Part shown: positions 1 to 8,792 of the stretch, piece after piece
Position numbering within the stretch: the stretch's first letter is position 1
Layout of the letters: every line of letters starts with the position of its first letter
From: Mucilaginibacter auburnensis
GTDB taxonomy: Bacteria > Bacteroidota > Bacteroidia > Sphingobacteriales > Sphingobacteriaceae
Length of the DNA: 64,000 nucleotides
Assembly (NCBI RefSeq): GCF_002797815.1
Contig: NZ_PGFJ01000002.1
Coordinates: forward strand, 930,001-994,000
Direction: 5' to 3'
Translations under genes and position numbers: made by a program
Notes under the pieces: generated by a model
What the model was told of the DNA's origin: nothing
Databases searched by the model: none
What the model saw: only the letters and a program-made list of their open reading frames with translations

Positions 1-2
1 AA

Positions 3-1157
3 ATAAATAATAATAAGCTATACCCCGTAATGGCATACTATCCTAATGGTGTTTTAAAACTCAGTGCTATGTCCAAAACACAGTCTGCCAACTTTGAGTT
101 ACAAGGTCCATATATTGCATATTTTCCTAATGGCAAAAGAAAGCTTGTTGCAACAGTAGATAAAGGCGTGTTAGTTGGAGATGAAATAGCTTATTATCCG
201 AATGGGAACCTCTACTCCCATATAATACATAAACAAGGACAGATAATTTTAAACGAATGCCGTGATTCTACGGGTACCATATTGGCGCAGAACGGCAATG
301 GTATATGGCTAGACTTCCCTCTTGATTTTTATAGCAGCTCTACAACCGGCCCGGTTAAAGACGGGTTAAGAGACGGCAAATGGCAATTATCTGGTAGAAA
401 AGCACTTTATGAAAAAGGCAGAATAGCAAAAATATTATCAGACTCTACGCAATTAGTTGACCTAAATCCTAAAGCAGGAAAGAATTTGGTGTTTGAAAAT
501 GATTATTTACCAATAGAAGGAACGCCTGTTTATACTGGCGGAAAGCTGCATGAATTTATTTATAAAAACCTTGTATACCCCGAACAAGACAGAAAGGACA
601 GCATTGGTGGTCAAGCCTTTATTGGGTTTTCCGTTGAACAAGATGGAACAACAAGTAATTTCAAAATCATAAAAGCTCCATCTGCAACACTGGGAGAAGA
701 GGCTTTGAGGGTGGCTAAGCTCTTAACGCAATTTAACCCAGGCATTAAAAAAGGTAAGCCTGTGAAATCACCTTTTGTCTTACCTATTTATTTCTCTTTG
801 GACAGTTTACTTAACCAACAAGATACAACATCAGCAGTTAACTTTTCTGGCATCGATGAACAACCATCCTTCCCTGGCGGTCTGGGTAGTTTTGCTAAAT
901 TTTTGGAAAAAGCTATAAGGTACCCTGTAAAAGAGAGAGAGAACCACGTTACGGGTAAAGTGTACACAAGCTTTATTGTAGAAAAAGATGGTTCGTTAAC
1001 TAACATCCATGTTGTAGCAACTCCGTCCATAGGACTTGCAGAAGAAGCCTTAAGAGTATTTGGATCATCACCCAAGTGGGTTCCGGCAAAAGTAAATGGC
1101 AAACTCATTAGAGTAAAACATAGTGTTCCAATTAATTTTTCGCTGGGAGTAGAATAA
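3..1157 (+). CDS. MORN-repeat protein with two TonB C-terminal-like domains (5' end outside window)
   Basis: The first ATG is at 30, but the frame stays open upstream to the window edge and encodes more of the same repeat style, so the gene most likely begins before base 1. The N-terminal part carries at least three YPNG/FPNG motifs (AYYPNG, AYFPNG, AYYPNG) typical of MORN_2/YwqK-like repeats. Two consecutive domains follow, near residues 170-260 and 280-372 counted from the ATG, each with the YP...G.V...F.V..DG......V...P...EEALR pattern of the TonB C-terminal fold. Classical TonB has one such domain and an N-terminal membrane anchor; no anchor is visible in this fragment. Energy transduction is therefore unproven, and periplasmic binding is an alternative. 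The gene lies alone, 129 bp ahead of the Mla-type transporter. Confidence 0.75.
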   Translation: MNNNKLYPVMAYYPNGVLKLSAMSKTQSANFELQGPYIAYFPNGKRKLVATVDKGVLVGDEIAYYPNGNLYSHIIHKQGQIILNECRDSTGTILAQNGNGIWLDFPLDFYSSSTTGPVKDGLRDGKWQLSGRKALYEKGRIAKILSDSTQLVDLNPKAGKNLVFENDYLPIEGTPVYTGGKLHEFIYKNLVYPEQDRKDSIGGQAFIGFSVEQDGTTSNFKIIKAPSATLGEEALRVAKLLTQFNPGIKKGKPVKSPFVLPIYFSLDSLLNQQDTTSAVNFSGIDEQPSFPGGLGSFAKFLEKAIRYPVKERENHVTGKVYTSFIVEKDGSLTNIHVVATPSIGLAEEALRVFGSSPKWVPAKVNGKLIRVKHSVPINFSLGVE

Positions 1158-1286
1158 GAAGTTTAAATATCACCATAAACAATCCTTACTATTTTTCGTT
1201 AACACTACGGTTAAGCTACAATTTATGCTGCCTATGCGGGGAGCACACATTAAAAATGTATTTTTAACCCGCTTTAAACTCACAAT

Positions 1287-2018
1287 ATGTTCTACAGCTT
1301 AGGCAGATATATACTGTTATTACGATTAAGTTTTAAAAAACCCGAAAAGTTCAGCGTTTACTGGCATGAGGTAATGCGCGAGATGGTATCGGTAGGTATT
1401 GGCTCATTGGGTATTATTTCTATCATCTCGGTATTTATTGGTGCTGTGGCAACCATACAGGTGGCGTTTCAATTGTCAAGTCCGTTGGTACCTCAAAGTA
1501 TTGCGGGAGGTATATCGCGCGATTCTACCATATTAGAGTTCAGCCCTACCATATCTGCATTGGTGCTTGCAGGGCGTGTGGGCTCAAGCATGGCATCGCA
1601 ATTGGGTACTATGCGGGTTACCGAACAGATAGATGCATTGGAAATTATGGGCGTTAACGCACCCGGCTTTCTGGTTGCACCAAAAGTTATAGCGGGCATT
1701 TCTATGATCCCCCTGTTAACCATCATATCAGTGGGTCTGGGTTTATGCGGCGGTTATTTAGCTTGTGTTATTACACGCGATATTTCTCCTGCAGATTTTG
1801 TTGCAGGTTTGCAAGATGGCTTTAACCCTGTAATTATTACTGTATGTGCCGTAAAGTCTGTAGTGTATGGTTTTTTAATTACTTCAATTTGCTGCTATAA
1901 TGGTTTTTATACAGAAGGAGGCGCATTACAGGTTGGCGAGTCTGCTACACGCGGGGTTGTATTTAGCTGTATATTTATTTTATTTGCCGATTTGATAGTT
2001 TCAAGCATGCTTTTATGA
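1287..2018 (+). CDS. mlaE: MlaE-family ABC transporter permease
   Basis: This 243-residue integral membrane protein has several hydrophobic segments. It contains the MlaE/YrbE signature region around QLGTMRVTEQIDALEIMG, roughly residues 110-127, which couples the permease to its ATPase. In the Mla family this subunit forms the inner-membrane channel for phospholipid traffic between inner and outer membranes. The start codon at 1287 gives the usual family length. The stop overlaps the next ATG (ATGA, 2015-2018), so it is translationally coupled to the ATPase. The substrate-binding MlaD/MCE partner is not in this window. Retrograde lipid transport is inferred from the family. Confidence 0.92.
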   Translation: MFYSLGRYILLLRLSFKKPEKFSVYWHEVMREMVSVGIGSLGIISIISVFIGAVATIQVAFQLSSPLVPQSIAGGISRDSTILEFSPTISALVLAGRVGSSMASQLGTMRVTEQIDALEIMGVNAPGFLVAPKVIAGISMIPLLTIISVGLGLCGGYLACVITRDISPADFVAGLQDGFNPVIITVCAVKSVVYGFLITSICCYNGFYTEGGALQVGESATRGVVFSCIFILFADLIVSSMLL

Positions 2019-2767
2019 TCGAGATCAAGGATATTTATAAAACCTTCGGCGAAAACGAGGTATTAAAAGGCATAAGCGCCAAATTTGAACCCGGCAAAAA
2101 CCATTTGATCATAGGCGGATCAGGCTCAGGTAAAACTACCCTGCTCAAATGCATTGTTGGCTTGCACGAGCCTACCAAGGGCCAGGTACTTTTTTCGGGG
2201 GAAAACTTTACCGAGATGAGTTTTGAGCAACGCGTACCTATACGTACAGCAATAGGCATGCTGTTTCAAAACTCCGCGTTATTTGATTCCATGACAGTAG
2301 AAGAAAATATTATATTTCCTTTGAATCTTTTCACTGATCAGTCCCGGTCTGAAAAATTGGACAGGGCTAATTTTTGCCTGGAGCGGGTTAACCTTAAGGG
2401 TAAAAACCACCTCTATCCATCCGAATTATCCGGCGGTATGAAAAAAAGGGTGGGTATTGCCCGCGCCATATCAATGGAACCCAAGTATTTGTTTGTTGAC
2501 GAACCCAACTCGGGCCTTGATCCACAAACTTCCATCCTGATTGATGAGCTGATCAATGAAATTACCCAGGAATACAAGATAACCACAGTAGTAGTTACGC
2601 ATGATATGAACTCGGTTATGGGCATTGGCGATCATATTATTTTCCTTAACCAGGGCCAAAAATGGTGGGAAGGCTCTAATAAAGACATTGCCCACTCTGA
2701 CATTAAAGAGTTGAATGACTTTGTATTTGCCAGCAAGTTTATGCAGGCAGCTAAAGCAAAGCTGTAA
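2015..2767 (+). CDS. mlaF: MlaF-family ABC transporter ATP-binding protein
   Basis: A complete 250-residue ABC ATPase. The Walker A motif GGSGSGKTT is at residues 34-42, followed by a Q-loop (LFQNSALFD), the signature LSGGMKKR, Walker B (YLFVDEP) and the switch histidine in VVTHD. It overlaps the MlaE-type permease by 4 bp and should power it. The closest family is MlaF/MKL, lipid-transport ATPases. The stop lies 1 bp from the stop of the convergent gene on the other strand, and no intervening terminator hairpin was seen. Confidence 0.93.
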   Translation: MIEIKDIYKTFGENEVLKGISAKFEPGKNHLIIGGSGSGKTTLLKCIVGLHEPTKGQVLFSGENFTEMSFEQRVPIRTAIGMLFQNSALFDSMTVEENIIFPLNLFTDQSRSEKLDRANFCLERVNLKGKNHLYPSELSGGMKKRVGIARAISMEPKYLFVDEPNSGLDPQTSILIDELINEITQEYKITTVVVTHDMNSVMGIGDHIIFLNQGQKWWEGSNKDIAHSDIKELNDFVFASKFMQAAKAKL

Positions 2768-2768
2768 G

Positions 2769-4001
2769 TCATTGATCGGCTTTCCTTACCGAGATCGTGC
2801 CCGGAAGCTGACTGAATTTATTTTCATCAGGGATTTTGGTATTCTTAGGTAATTCATAGTCTGAAGGCAAGAAAGATGACACCTGCCCCCACGCCAGATA
2901 TCCGATATATAAAATACTCGAAACCGGGCTTATATCGCCTCTGCTGCTTATTAAAAGACTGTCCTGCGTTGGGCGTATAATTGATAACTGCCCAACAGGC
3001 ACTTTAAAATACCTGTTCACTTTTGTACCCTTATCTAAAAATTCCTGTGGCTCTTTTTTAGGGGTGTATAACACATAAAGCTCCGTTGAATCTTTTCGCA
3101 GCAAGCCCAGATCAAATGTTTTAAAATTACTATCAACTCTATTTATGTACTTGCTTAGTGAATTAACGGGTCTGAAATATTTGCCAAGCATTTCTGGCTT
3201 ATTCATAGCCATCTTATTCAATACCTTAGGTATGGGTAGAATATAAGTAATAAAGCCATTCTGTTCCAAAGTGTTATTGAATAGCGACCTGAAGTAATGA
3301 GGAATAGAACCCAGATAGACATTGGCCCGCTCCTCCTCCCATTTTTTTATCTGCCTGGCGCTACCCTTCATGTCTTCAAAAAAAACGGTTCCATCAAAAC
3401 TTATCAATCCGCCCCCCGTTAATGAGCTATCAAACAGAAAGTTACTGAGCAGGTATTTCATCCGGTAGCCTAAAGCTTTGTTCTCAATGATCAGAAACTC
3501 ATTTGAACTGGCGGTAAGCACGTTCGTTTTCTTATCAAACCTAATTTTGATATCATCGGTATTAAGAATTTTGCATTGCTCGGCATTTTTTGAAGCACCA
3601 AAAAAACAGCGTATAAATGTGGCTAAATGTCTTTTCCTTTCTACCCATGACATGGCTGATATTTCAACAGTGTTGAGCACTATGTTGTCTTCGGGAAGTT
3701 TAAACCTAAAGCGCATGTTGTTATTCTGTAATAAAAACTCGTGGGTGGTTACTATATAACCAATCATTTTAACCACTATGTTGTACTTACCAGGCTGTAC
3801 CTGCTGCAAGGTAAACCTGCCATCGGCATCGCTAACAGTAGCTTTGCGCGAATCGGCTAAAAAAACCGTAGCGCCGGGAATGGGTACGTCCTTTTCATCG
3901 GTTACTATACCTGTTATGTTATAGGTTTGTTGAGCATGGACTATAACACTATTAATACAGATTAAAATTAACAACAAGGCTTTCCTCATTAGGTTACGCA
4001 T
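2769..4001 (-). CDS. Secreted protein with carboxypeptidase-like regulatory domain
   Basis: A 410-residue protein with an N-terminal signal peptide (MRKALLLILICINSVIVHAQ) that ends in the AQ cleavage context common in this phylum. Residues about 28-105 form a CarboxypepD_reg-like beta sandwich, with NITGIVTDEKDVPIPGATV then DGRF.L..V.PG.Y. The remaining 300 residues have no motif I recognise. Such proteins usually act at the outer membrane or periplasm. A second ATG four codons downstream (3989) also precedes the signal peptide and is an equally good start. The gene is divergent from the methyltransferase at 4133. Confidence 0.8.
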   Translation of the reverse strand: MRNLMRKALLLILICINSVIVHAQQTYNITGIVTDEKDVPIPGATVFLADSRKATVSDADGRFTLQQVQPGKYNIVVKMIGYIVTTHEFLLQNNNMRFRFKLPEDNIVLNTVEISAMSWVERKRHLATFIRCFFGASKNAEQCKILNTDDIKIRFDKKTNVLTASSNEFLIIENKALGYRMKYLLSNFLFDSSLTGGGLISFDGTVFFEDMKGSARQIKKWEEERANVYLGSIPHYFRSLFNNTLEQNGFITYILPIPKVLNKMAMNKPEMLGKYFRPVNSLSKYINRVDSNFKTFDLGLLRKDSTELYVLYTPKKEPQEFLDKGTKVNRYFKVPVGQLSIIRPTQDSLLISSRGDISPVSSILYIGYLAWGQVSSFLPSDYELPKNTKIPDENKFSQLPGTISVRKADQ

Positions 4002-4097
4002 ATAACTACTAATTTAGTTAACTAATGAATATGTTGTATATTATTTCCGGTTTTTATTATCATGAGTGTTAAACCTCCATATTTTTTTAGTAATGCC

Positions 4098-4105
4098 TAT
4101 ATTTG
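4098..4105 (+). promoter_or_regulatory. -7 promoter box for the methyltransferase gene
   Basis: TATATTTG matches the Bacteroidota sigma-ABfr -7 consensus TAnnTTTG and lies 27 bp before the ATG at 4133. A TTG start inside this box (4103) would be upstream of the transcript, so the ATG at 4133 is preferred. No clear -33 TTTG was found. Confidence 0.6.
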
Positions 4106-4132
4106 CCAACTATAATTTTACTACAACACAGC

Positions 4133-5017
4133 ATGATCCAACTACTTACGCCCATCCACTGGAAAGATTACGAACTGATTGATTGCGGCGATTTTGAGAA
4201 GCTGGAACGCTTTGGCAACGTAATATTGATACGCCCCGAGCCCCAAGCTGTATGGAGCAAAGCTTTGCCGCAAAGCGAGTGGCAGAACCTGCACCATATT
4301 AAGTTTAAGGGCCGCTCGGCCACATCAGGCGAGTGGGTGAAAAAAAATCCTGCAACACCAGATCGCTGGCATATTGAGTACAAAAACCCAGAAGCCGCTA
4401 TAAAATTCCGTTTGGCGCTTACTTCATTTAAGCACTTAGGCATTTTCCCGGAACAGGCCGTTAACTGGGATTACATATCGCAGAATGTACAAAAGTTTAA
4501 AACACCCAACCCAAAAGTGTTAAACCTGTTTGCTTACACCGGTGGCGCGTCATTAATTGCAAAGGCTGCCGGAGCTGATACAACGCACGTTGATTCCATC
4601 CGCCAGGTGGTTACCTGGGGTAACGAAAATCAGGAACTTTCGGGTTTGAAAGATATACGCTGGGTAGTTGAAGATGCACTGAAATTTGTAAAACGCGAAC
4701 TGAAACGCGGCAAAAAATACAACGGTATTATATTAGATCCTCCGGCATACGGCCACGGACCAAATGGCGAGAAGTGGAAACTGGAGGACCAGATCAACGA
4801 AATGATGCAGGAAGTTACGCGTCTTTTAGATCCTGAAGAACATTTTCTTATCCTGAATACTTACTCATTGGGTTTCTCATCTGTAATAGTGGAAAACCTT
4901 ATCAAAACCGCTTATCCTGAAGTACAGAACCTGGAGATTGGCGAACTCTATTTGCAGGCAACATCAGGCATAAAGTTGCCATTGGGCGTGTTTGGTAAAT
5001 TTTGCAAGCATAAATAA
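4133..5017 (+). CDS. Class I SAM-dependent methyltransferase (RlmI-like)
   Basis: A 294-residue protein that binds SAM through the VLNLFAYTGGAS motif (about residue 135) and has the catalytic-loop sequence LDPPAYGHG (about residue 205). This DPPAYG pattern belongs to the RlmI/RlmK group of 23S rRNA cytosine/guanine methyltransferases. It is shorter than E. coli RlmI (about 396 residues) and has no obvious N-terminal PUA domain, so the exact target base is not assignable. The start at 4133 is chosen because a TTG at 4103 lies within a -7 promoter box. Monocistronic. Confidence 0.85.
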   Translation: MIQLLTPIHWKDYELIDCGDFEKLERFGNVILIRPEPQAVWSKALPQSEWQNLHHIKFKGRSATSGEWVKKNPATPDRWHIEYKNPEAAIKFRLALTSFKHLGIFPEQAVNWDYISQNVQKFKTPNPKVLNLFAYTGGASLIAKAAGADTTHVDSIRQVVTWGNENQELSGLKDIRWVVEDALKFVKRELKRGKKYNGIILDPPAYGHGPNGEKWKLEDQINEMMQEVTRLLDPEEHFLILNTYSLGFSSVIVENLIKTAYPEVQNLEIGELYLQATSGIKLPLGVFGKFCKHK

Positions 5018-5088
5018 GCTGTGGATAAATTTGTTCTGTTAGTAAACAAAAAGGTATTATTTTGCGTCTTTAAACAAAATTCCAACCT

Positions 5089-6141
5089 ATGAGGAAAATC
5101 TTTCTTTCTTTCGCTTTAGTAATTGCGGCTTTAACCTTCTTTACCAACTGTACCCAAAGCAGCGGAACGAAATCAACTGACACAACAAAAGTTAAAAAGA
5201 CCGCTACCGGCGAAGAAGAAGTGGCCGACACTACAACTGTAGCACGTAACTATCCTCCAATTGATAAAGCCCAATACGACTCATTAATGAAACGTTTGGC
5301 GCACGGCGACACCACCGGCAAATGGCCCGTAAAAAATGCGCCTTATCCGCTACCCGGCGCTATTTTTCCTTACAAACGTGTAGTGTCTTATTACGGTAAC
5401 CTATACTCGAAAAAGATGGGCATTTTAGGCGAATTGCCTCCTAAAGAAATGCTTGCTAAATTAAAAGGCGAAGTAAAAGCATGGGAAAAAGCTGACCCTA
5501 ATACACCTGTTCAACCGGCTTTGCATTACATAGCCGTTGTGGCGCAGGGTGATGGTGGTAAAGACGGTAAATACCGCTACCGCATGCCGTTTAAACAGAT
5601 TGACAGCGTATTAAATATTGCGAAAAAAATAAATGCTATTGTATTTTTAGATGTGCAGGTAGCGCTAAGCAACATACAGGCGGAGTTACCTTTATTAGAG
5701 CCTTACCTAATAATGCCGCATGTGCATTTTGGTATGGACCCTGAGTTTTCAATGAAAGATGGCACCAAGCCGGGCAAAAAAATTGGCACTTATGATGCTG
5801 CCGATATTAATTATGTATCTGGCTACTTAGCCGGACTGGTTAAAAAGCACAACCTGCCGCCAAAAATTTTAATTGTACACCGTTTTACCAAAAAAATGGT
5901 AACTAATTACCAAAACATTAAATTGCGCCCTGAAGTTCAGGTGGTAATGGATATGGATGGATGGGGCGAACCTGAATTAAAAGGCGGTACCTGGCGCTAC
6001 TTTATTCAAAACGAACCGGTACAGTTTACCGGGTTTAAACTGTTCTACAAAAACGATTTGAAAAAAGCGCCTCACCATATGATGACGCCGGAAGAAGTGT
6101 TGAAGAAAACACCTAACCCGATATATATTCAATACCAATAA
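5089..6141 (+). CDS. Lipoprotein of unknown function
   Basis: A 350-residue protein with a lipoprotein signal (hydrophobic stretch ending in FFTNC, lipobox cysteine at about residue 21) followed by a Ser/Thr/Lys-rich linker. The body has alternating strand-helix segments such as NAIVFLDVQVAL, YLIMPHVHFGMDPEF and KILIVHRFTKKMV. That pattern is compatible with a TIM-barrel-like hydrolase fold, but I recognise no family signature and assign no reaction. It is probably anchored to a membrane facing the periplasm or the surface. The start is the only ATG before the signal peptide. Monocistronic, followed by a repeat-like gap. Confidence 0.75.
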   Translation: MRKIFLSFALVIAALTFFTNCTQSSGTKSTDTTKVKKTATGEEEVADTTTVARNYPPIDKAQYDSLMKRLAHGDTTGKWPVKNAPYPLPGAIFPYKRVVSYYGNLYSKKMGILGELPPKEMLAKLKGEVKAWEKADPNTPVQPALHYIAVVAQGDGGKDGKYRYRMPFKQIDSVLNIAKKINAIVFLDVQVALSNIQAELPLLEPYLIMPHVHFGMDPEFSMKDGTKPGKKIGTYDAADINYVSGYLAGLVKKHNLPPKILIVHRFTKKMVTNYQNIKLRPEVQVVMDMDGWGEPELKGGTWRYFIQNEPVQFTGFKLFYKNDLKKAPHHMMTPEEVLKKTPNPIYIQYQ

Positions 6142-6296
6142 TAACCTTGATTAAAGGATTTAAGGATTGCCATGATGGATAACGTCGTGGCTTTTCTGTT
6201 TTTAGGAATCGACATGATATATTAGTCAATCCTCAAATCAAGCAAATCATGGTCCTTTGTCAGGTTAATCCCAAAATCAAAGTAAATCAAGGTTCA
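6142..6296 (+). repeat. Imperfect palindromic intergenic element with AACCTTGATT ends
   Basis: AACCTTGATT at 6143-6152 is the exact reverse complement of AATCAAGGTT at 6284-6293. The inner parts also echo each other (CCATGAT against ATCATGG, and GGATTTAAGG against AATCC-type words). Both flanks show loose 7-nt spacing of GATT/AATC words. It fills the gap between the lipoprotein and msrA. It may be a degraded member of the heptamer-periodic family described in the findings. Confidence 0.5.
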
Positions 6297-6323
6297 GATT
6301 AATGTTTTGAGAACGTTTAATGT

Positions 6324-6331
6324 TAACTTTG
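6324..6331 (+). promoter_or_regulatory. -7 promoter box for msrA
   Basis: TAACTTTG matches TAnnTTTG and lies 11 bp before the msrA ATG at 6343, predicting a very short 5' leader. No TTTG at the ideal -33 spacing is seen. Confidence 0.5.
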
Positions 6332-6342
6332 TTTATAACACT

Positions 6343-6888
6343 ATGGATATACAAAAAATAACATTGGGCAGCGGTTGCTTTTGGTGCACCGAGGCTATAT
6401 TTCAAACGCTTAAAGGCGTACAAAGCGTAACATCGGGCTATACCGGTGGTCATAAAAAAGATCCAACCTACGAGCAAGTTTGTACCGGCACCACCGGCCA
6501 CGCCGAAGTTGTAGAGGTTACTTATGATGCAGACGAGCTGAACCTTGACGAGTTGCTGCTGATCTTCTTTAAAACCCATGATCCAACCACGCTTAACCGC
6601 CAGGGCAATGATGTTGGGCCGCAGTACAGGTCGGCTATATTCTATCATAACGAGCATCAGAAAGAGCGTGCGTTAGCCACTATCAAAACTTTAACGGATG
6701 AGCAGGTTTTTGATGATCCGATAGTAACCGAAGTTACGCCTGTAAGCGAGTTTTATTCTGCAGAAGAATATCACCATAATTACTTCAATCAAAACAGTAG
6801 CAAATCTTACTGTGCTTTTGTGATACAGCCTAAGGTGAATAAATTTGTAAAGGAGTTTCAGGATAAATTAAGACCCGGCACTTATTAA
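6343..6888 (+). CDS. msrA: Peptide-methionine (S)-S-oxide reductase MsrA
   Basis: A 181-residue enzyme that reduces methionine S-sulfoxide in proteins and free methionine. The active-site motif GCFWC lies near the N-terminus (residues about 10-14), with the first cysteine as the expected nucleophile. SGYTGGHKKDPTYEQVCTG and QYRSAIFYH are typical of the family. The length is normal for MsrA without an MsrB fusion. A TTG at 6307 would extend the protein but precedes the -7 box at 6324, so the ATG at 6343 is preferred. No signal peptide is seen, so it is probably cytoplasmic. The downstream phosphatase starts 7 bp after the stop and may be cotranscribed. Confidence 0.95.
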   Translation: MDIQKITLGSGCFWCTEAIFQTLKGVQSVTSGYTGGHKKDPTYEQVCTGTTGHAEVVEVTYDADELNLDELLLIFFKTHDPTTLNRQGNDVGPQYRSAIFYHNEHQKERALATIKTLTDEQVFDDPIVTEVTPVSEFYSAEEYHHNYFNQNSSKSYCAFVIQPKVNKFVKEFQDKLRPGTY

Positions 6889-6895
6889 AAGTACC

Positions 6896-7690
6896 ATGAA
6901 AAAAACTTTTTTGCTTTGCTTAATAGTGCTAATCTCTACAGCAACAACCCGGGCGCAAACTGCCGAGCAACTTTCAATAGTTAATGGCGGCAAAGTTTGG
7001 GCGTTGCTATATCAGCAACGTGCTGCCGAGTATAAGGCCTTGTGCTTTCAGGCTTATAACATTGCCCGCCTGCGTTTAGATGAGGCCTTGAAACAAAAAA
7101 GCAAAAAGCCGCTGGCTATTATAACGGATATTGACGAGACCGTTTTAGACAACAGTCCGTATGATGCCGCGCGCGCGGTCAAAAATAAAGATTTTGATCT
7201 GGCTGGCTGGAAAGCATGGACAGCAAAAGGTATTGCTGATACCGTACCCGGCGCACCGTCGTTTTTTAAATATGCGGCTTCAAAGGGCGTTACCGTGTTT
7301 TATGTTACTAACCGCGATGAAGACGAACGCGAAGGCACTACAAAAAACCTGAAATTATACAAGCTACCTAATGCAGATAAGGACCACATTGTTTTAAAGC
7401 AAAGCATATCCAGCAAGGAAGCGCGCAGGCAGGAAATACTTAAAAAGTATAATGTTGTACTGTATTGCGGCGACAACCTGCCCGATTTTGATTCGGCTTA
7501 TGATAATAAACCTTTGCAGGATAGCCGCAATGCCGCAACCGAACGTCTGAAAAAATATTTTGGCTACAAATACATTGTGATACCCAACCCCGGTTATGGC
7601 GATTTTGAGAATGCTTTATTTGGCGGCCAAAAGCTGAATACCGCTCAAAAGGATTCGGTATTAAGGGCCCTAATCAAAACCTCAGAATAA
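6896..7690 (+). CDS. Secreted HAD acid phosphatase (class C / lipoprotein e(P4)-like)
   Basis: A 264-residue protein with a signal peptide (MKKTFLLCLIVLISTATTRAQ). The HAD nucleophile motif DIDET (motif I, DxDxT/V) is in ITDIDETVLDNS at about residue 80. A motif II-like FYVTNRDE follows, then motif III/IV GDNLPDFD. This arrangement is that of periplasmic class B/C acid phosphatases and 5'-nucleotidases such as e(P4). There is no lipobox cysteine, so a soluble periplasmic enzyme is more likely than a lipoprotein. It dephosphorylates small phosphomonoesters in characterised relatives. It follows msrA by 7 bp. Confidence 0.9.
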   Translation: MKKTFLLCLIVLISTATTRAQTAEQLSIVNGGKVWALLYQQRAAEYKALCFQAYNIARLRLDEALKQKSKKPLAIITDIDETVLDNSPYDAARAVKNKDFDLAGWKAWTAKGIADTVPGAPSFFKYAASKGVTVFYVTNRDEDEREGTTKNLKLYKLPNADKDHIVLKQSISSKEARRQEILKKYNVVLYCGDNLPDFDSAYDNKPLQDSRNAATERLKKYFGYKYIVIPNPGYGDFENALFGGQKLNTAQKDSVLRALIKTSE

Positions 7691-7760
7691 GGTTTGTAGA
7701 AAAAAAGTTAAACAGGATAGCTACCCTTGCGTTATAAAATATAATTAAGCCAAACTGAAT

Positions 7761-8627
7761 ATGACCGTTATTGAAAATGAATATTATAAAGTAGCTATCC
7801 GCAACCAGGGCGGTGAGCTTACCTCCTTTTTTAATAAAACAACAGGCATTGAGCATATGTGGCAGGCCGATGCAGCTGTTTGGCCTTGGCACGCGCCCAA
7901 CCTGTTCCCTATTGTGGGTGGTTTGATCAATAACGAGTTATTGGTTGATGGCAATAGTTATAATTTATCACGACATGGATTTACCCGCACTTCAGAACTG
8001 CTGCTGATTGAAAGCAGCCCCATATCGGCCAAGTTTTCGTTACCTAACAGCGAAAAAACTTTGGCTGTTTACCCATATAAATTTGATTTTCAAATTCATT
8101 ACGATCTGATCGATTCAGCATTACGTGTTACGTACAAGTTGATCAATCATGATAAAAAACCTATTTATTTTTCGGTTGGCGGTCACCCCGCATTTAATGT
8201 ACCTTTTCATAAAGGTGAGAAATACGAAGATTATTACCTGGAGTTTGAATCAGATGAGCAACTGGAAACACACCAACTTTCGGCAGACGGATTTTTTAAC
8301 GGCGAGACACACCCTGTGCCAACCCCAAACAAAATGCTTCCTTTAACCCGCGATTTATTTGACAAAGACGCGTTAGTATTCAAAAATCTGCGTTCGCGCG
8401 AGGTTACCATCAAAAGTAAACTGCATGACTTAAGTCTGACAGTTGAGTTTCCGCATTTTAATTACTTAGGTATTTGGGCAAAACCCGGCGCCGATTTTGT
8501 ATGCATTGAGCCCTGGTTGGGTTGTGCCGATACGGAAGGCCAGCATGTTGATATCAGCAAAAAAGAGGGTATTCAGGAGTTAAAGGTAGGGCATGTTTTT
8601 GAAGCGGCTTATTTTATAAGCGCGTAG
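7761..8627 (+). CDS. Aldose 1-epimerase family protein
   Basis: A 288-residue galactose-mutarotase-like protein of the LacX/YeaD side of the family. It has the conserved histidine in SVGGHPAFNVPF at about residue 137 and a C-terminal region with FVCIEPWLGCAD, where the glutamate is the expected base. It should interconvert anomers of an aldose or bind sugar phosphates; the substrate cannot be read from sequence. Upstream, TACCCTTG at about 7720 is a one-mismatch -7 box. It stands alone between a phosphatase and an intergenic palindrome. Confidence 0.87.
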   Translation: MTVIENEYYKVAIRNQGGELTSFFNKTTGIEHMWQADAAVWPWHAPNLFPIVGGLINNELLVDGNSYNLSRHGFTRTSELLLIESSPISAKFSLPNSEKTLAVYPYKFDFQIHYDLIDSALRVTYKLINHDKKPIYFSVGGHPAFNVPFHKGEKYEDYYLEFESDEQLETHQLSADGFFNGETHPVPTPNKMLPLTRDLFDKDALVFKNLRSREVTIKSKLHDLSLTVEFPHFNYLGIWAKPGADFVCIEPWLGCADTEGQHVDISKKEGIQELKVGHVFEAAYFISA

Positions 8628-8653
8628 AGCAATCCTGCAATATATCTATTTTT

Positions 8654-8767
8654 CGTCATTGCGAGGTACGAAGTAATCCCAGATTGACAGGTAGCCCGCT
8701 GGTGGTAGGCGGATTACATATCAATATGCTTATCGCTTCAGAGATTGCTTCGTACCTCGCAACGACG
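8654..8767. repeat. Palindromic intergenic repeat element (MITE-like)
   Basis: The 25-bp left arm (8654-8678, CGTCATTGCGAGGTACGAAG...) pairs with the right arm (8743-8767) at 23 of 25 positions, enclosing about 64 bp. The motif CATTGCGAGG..CGAAG..ATC with its inverted copy resembles a common dispersed palindrome of Bacteroidota intergenic regions. No transposase is present. It lies between convergent genes, where it could also act as a hairpin. Confidence 0.8.
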
Positions 8768-8792
8768 AATTACTGATTAGACATCTGCTTCC

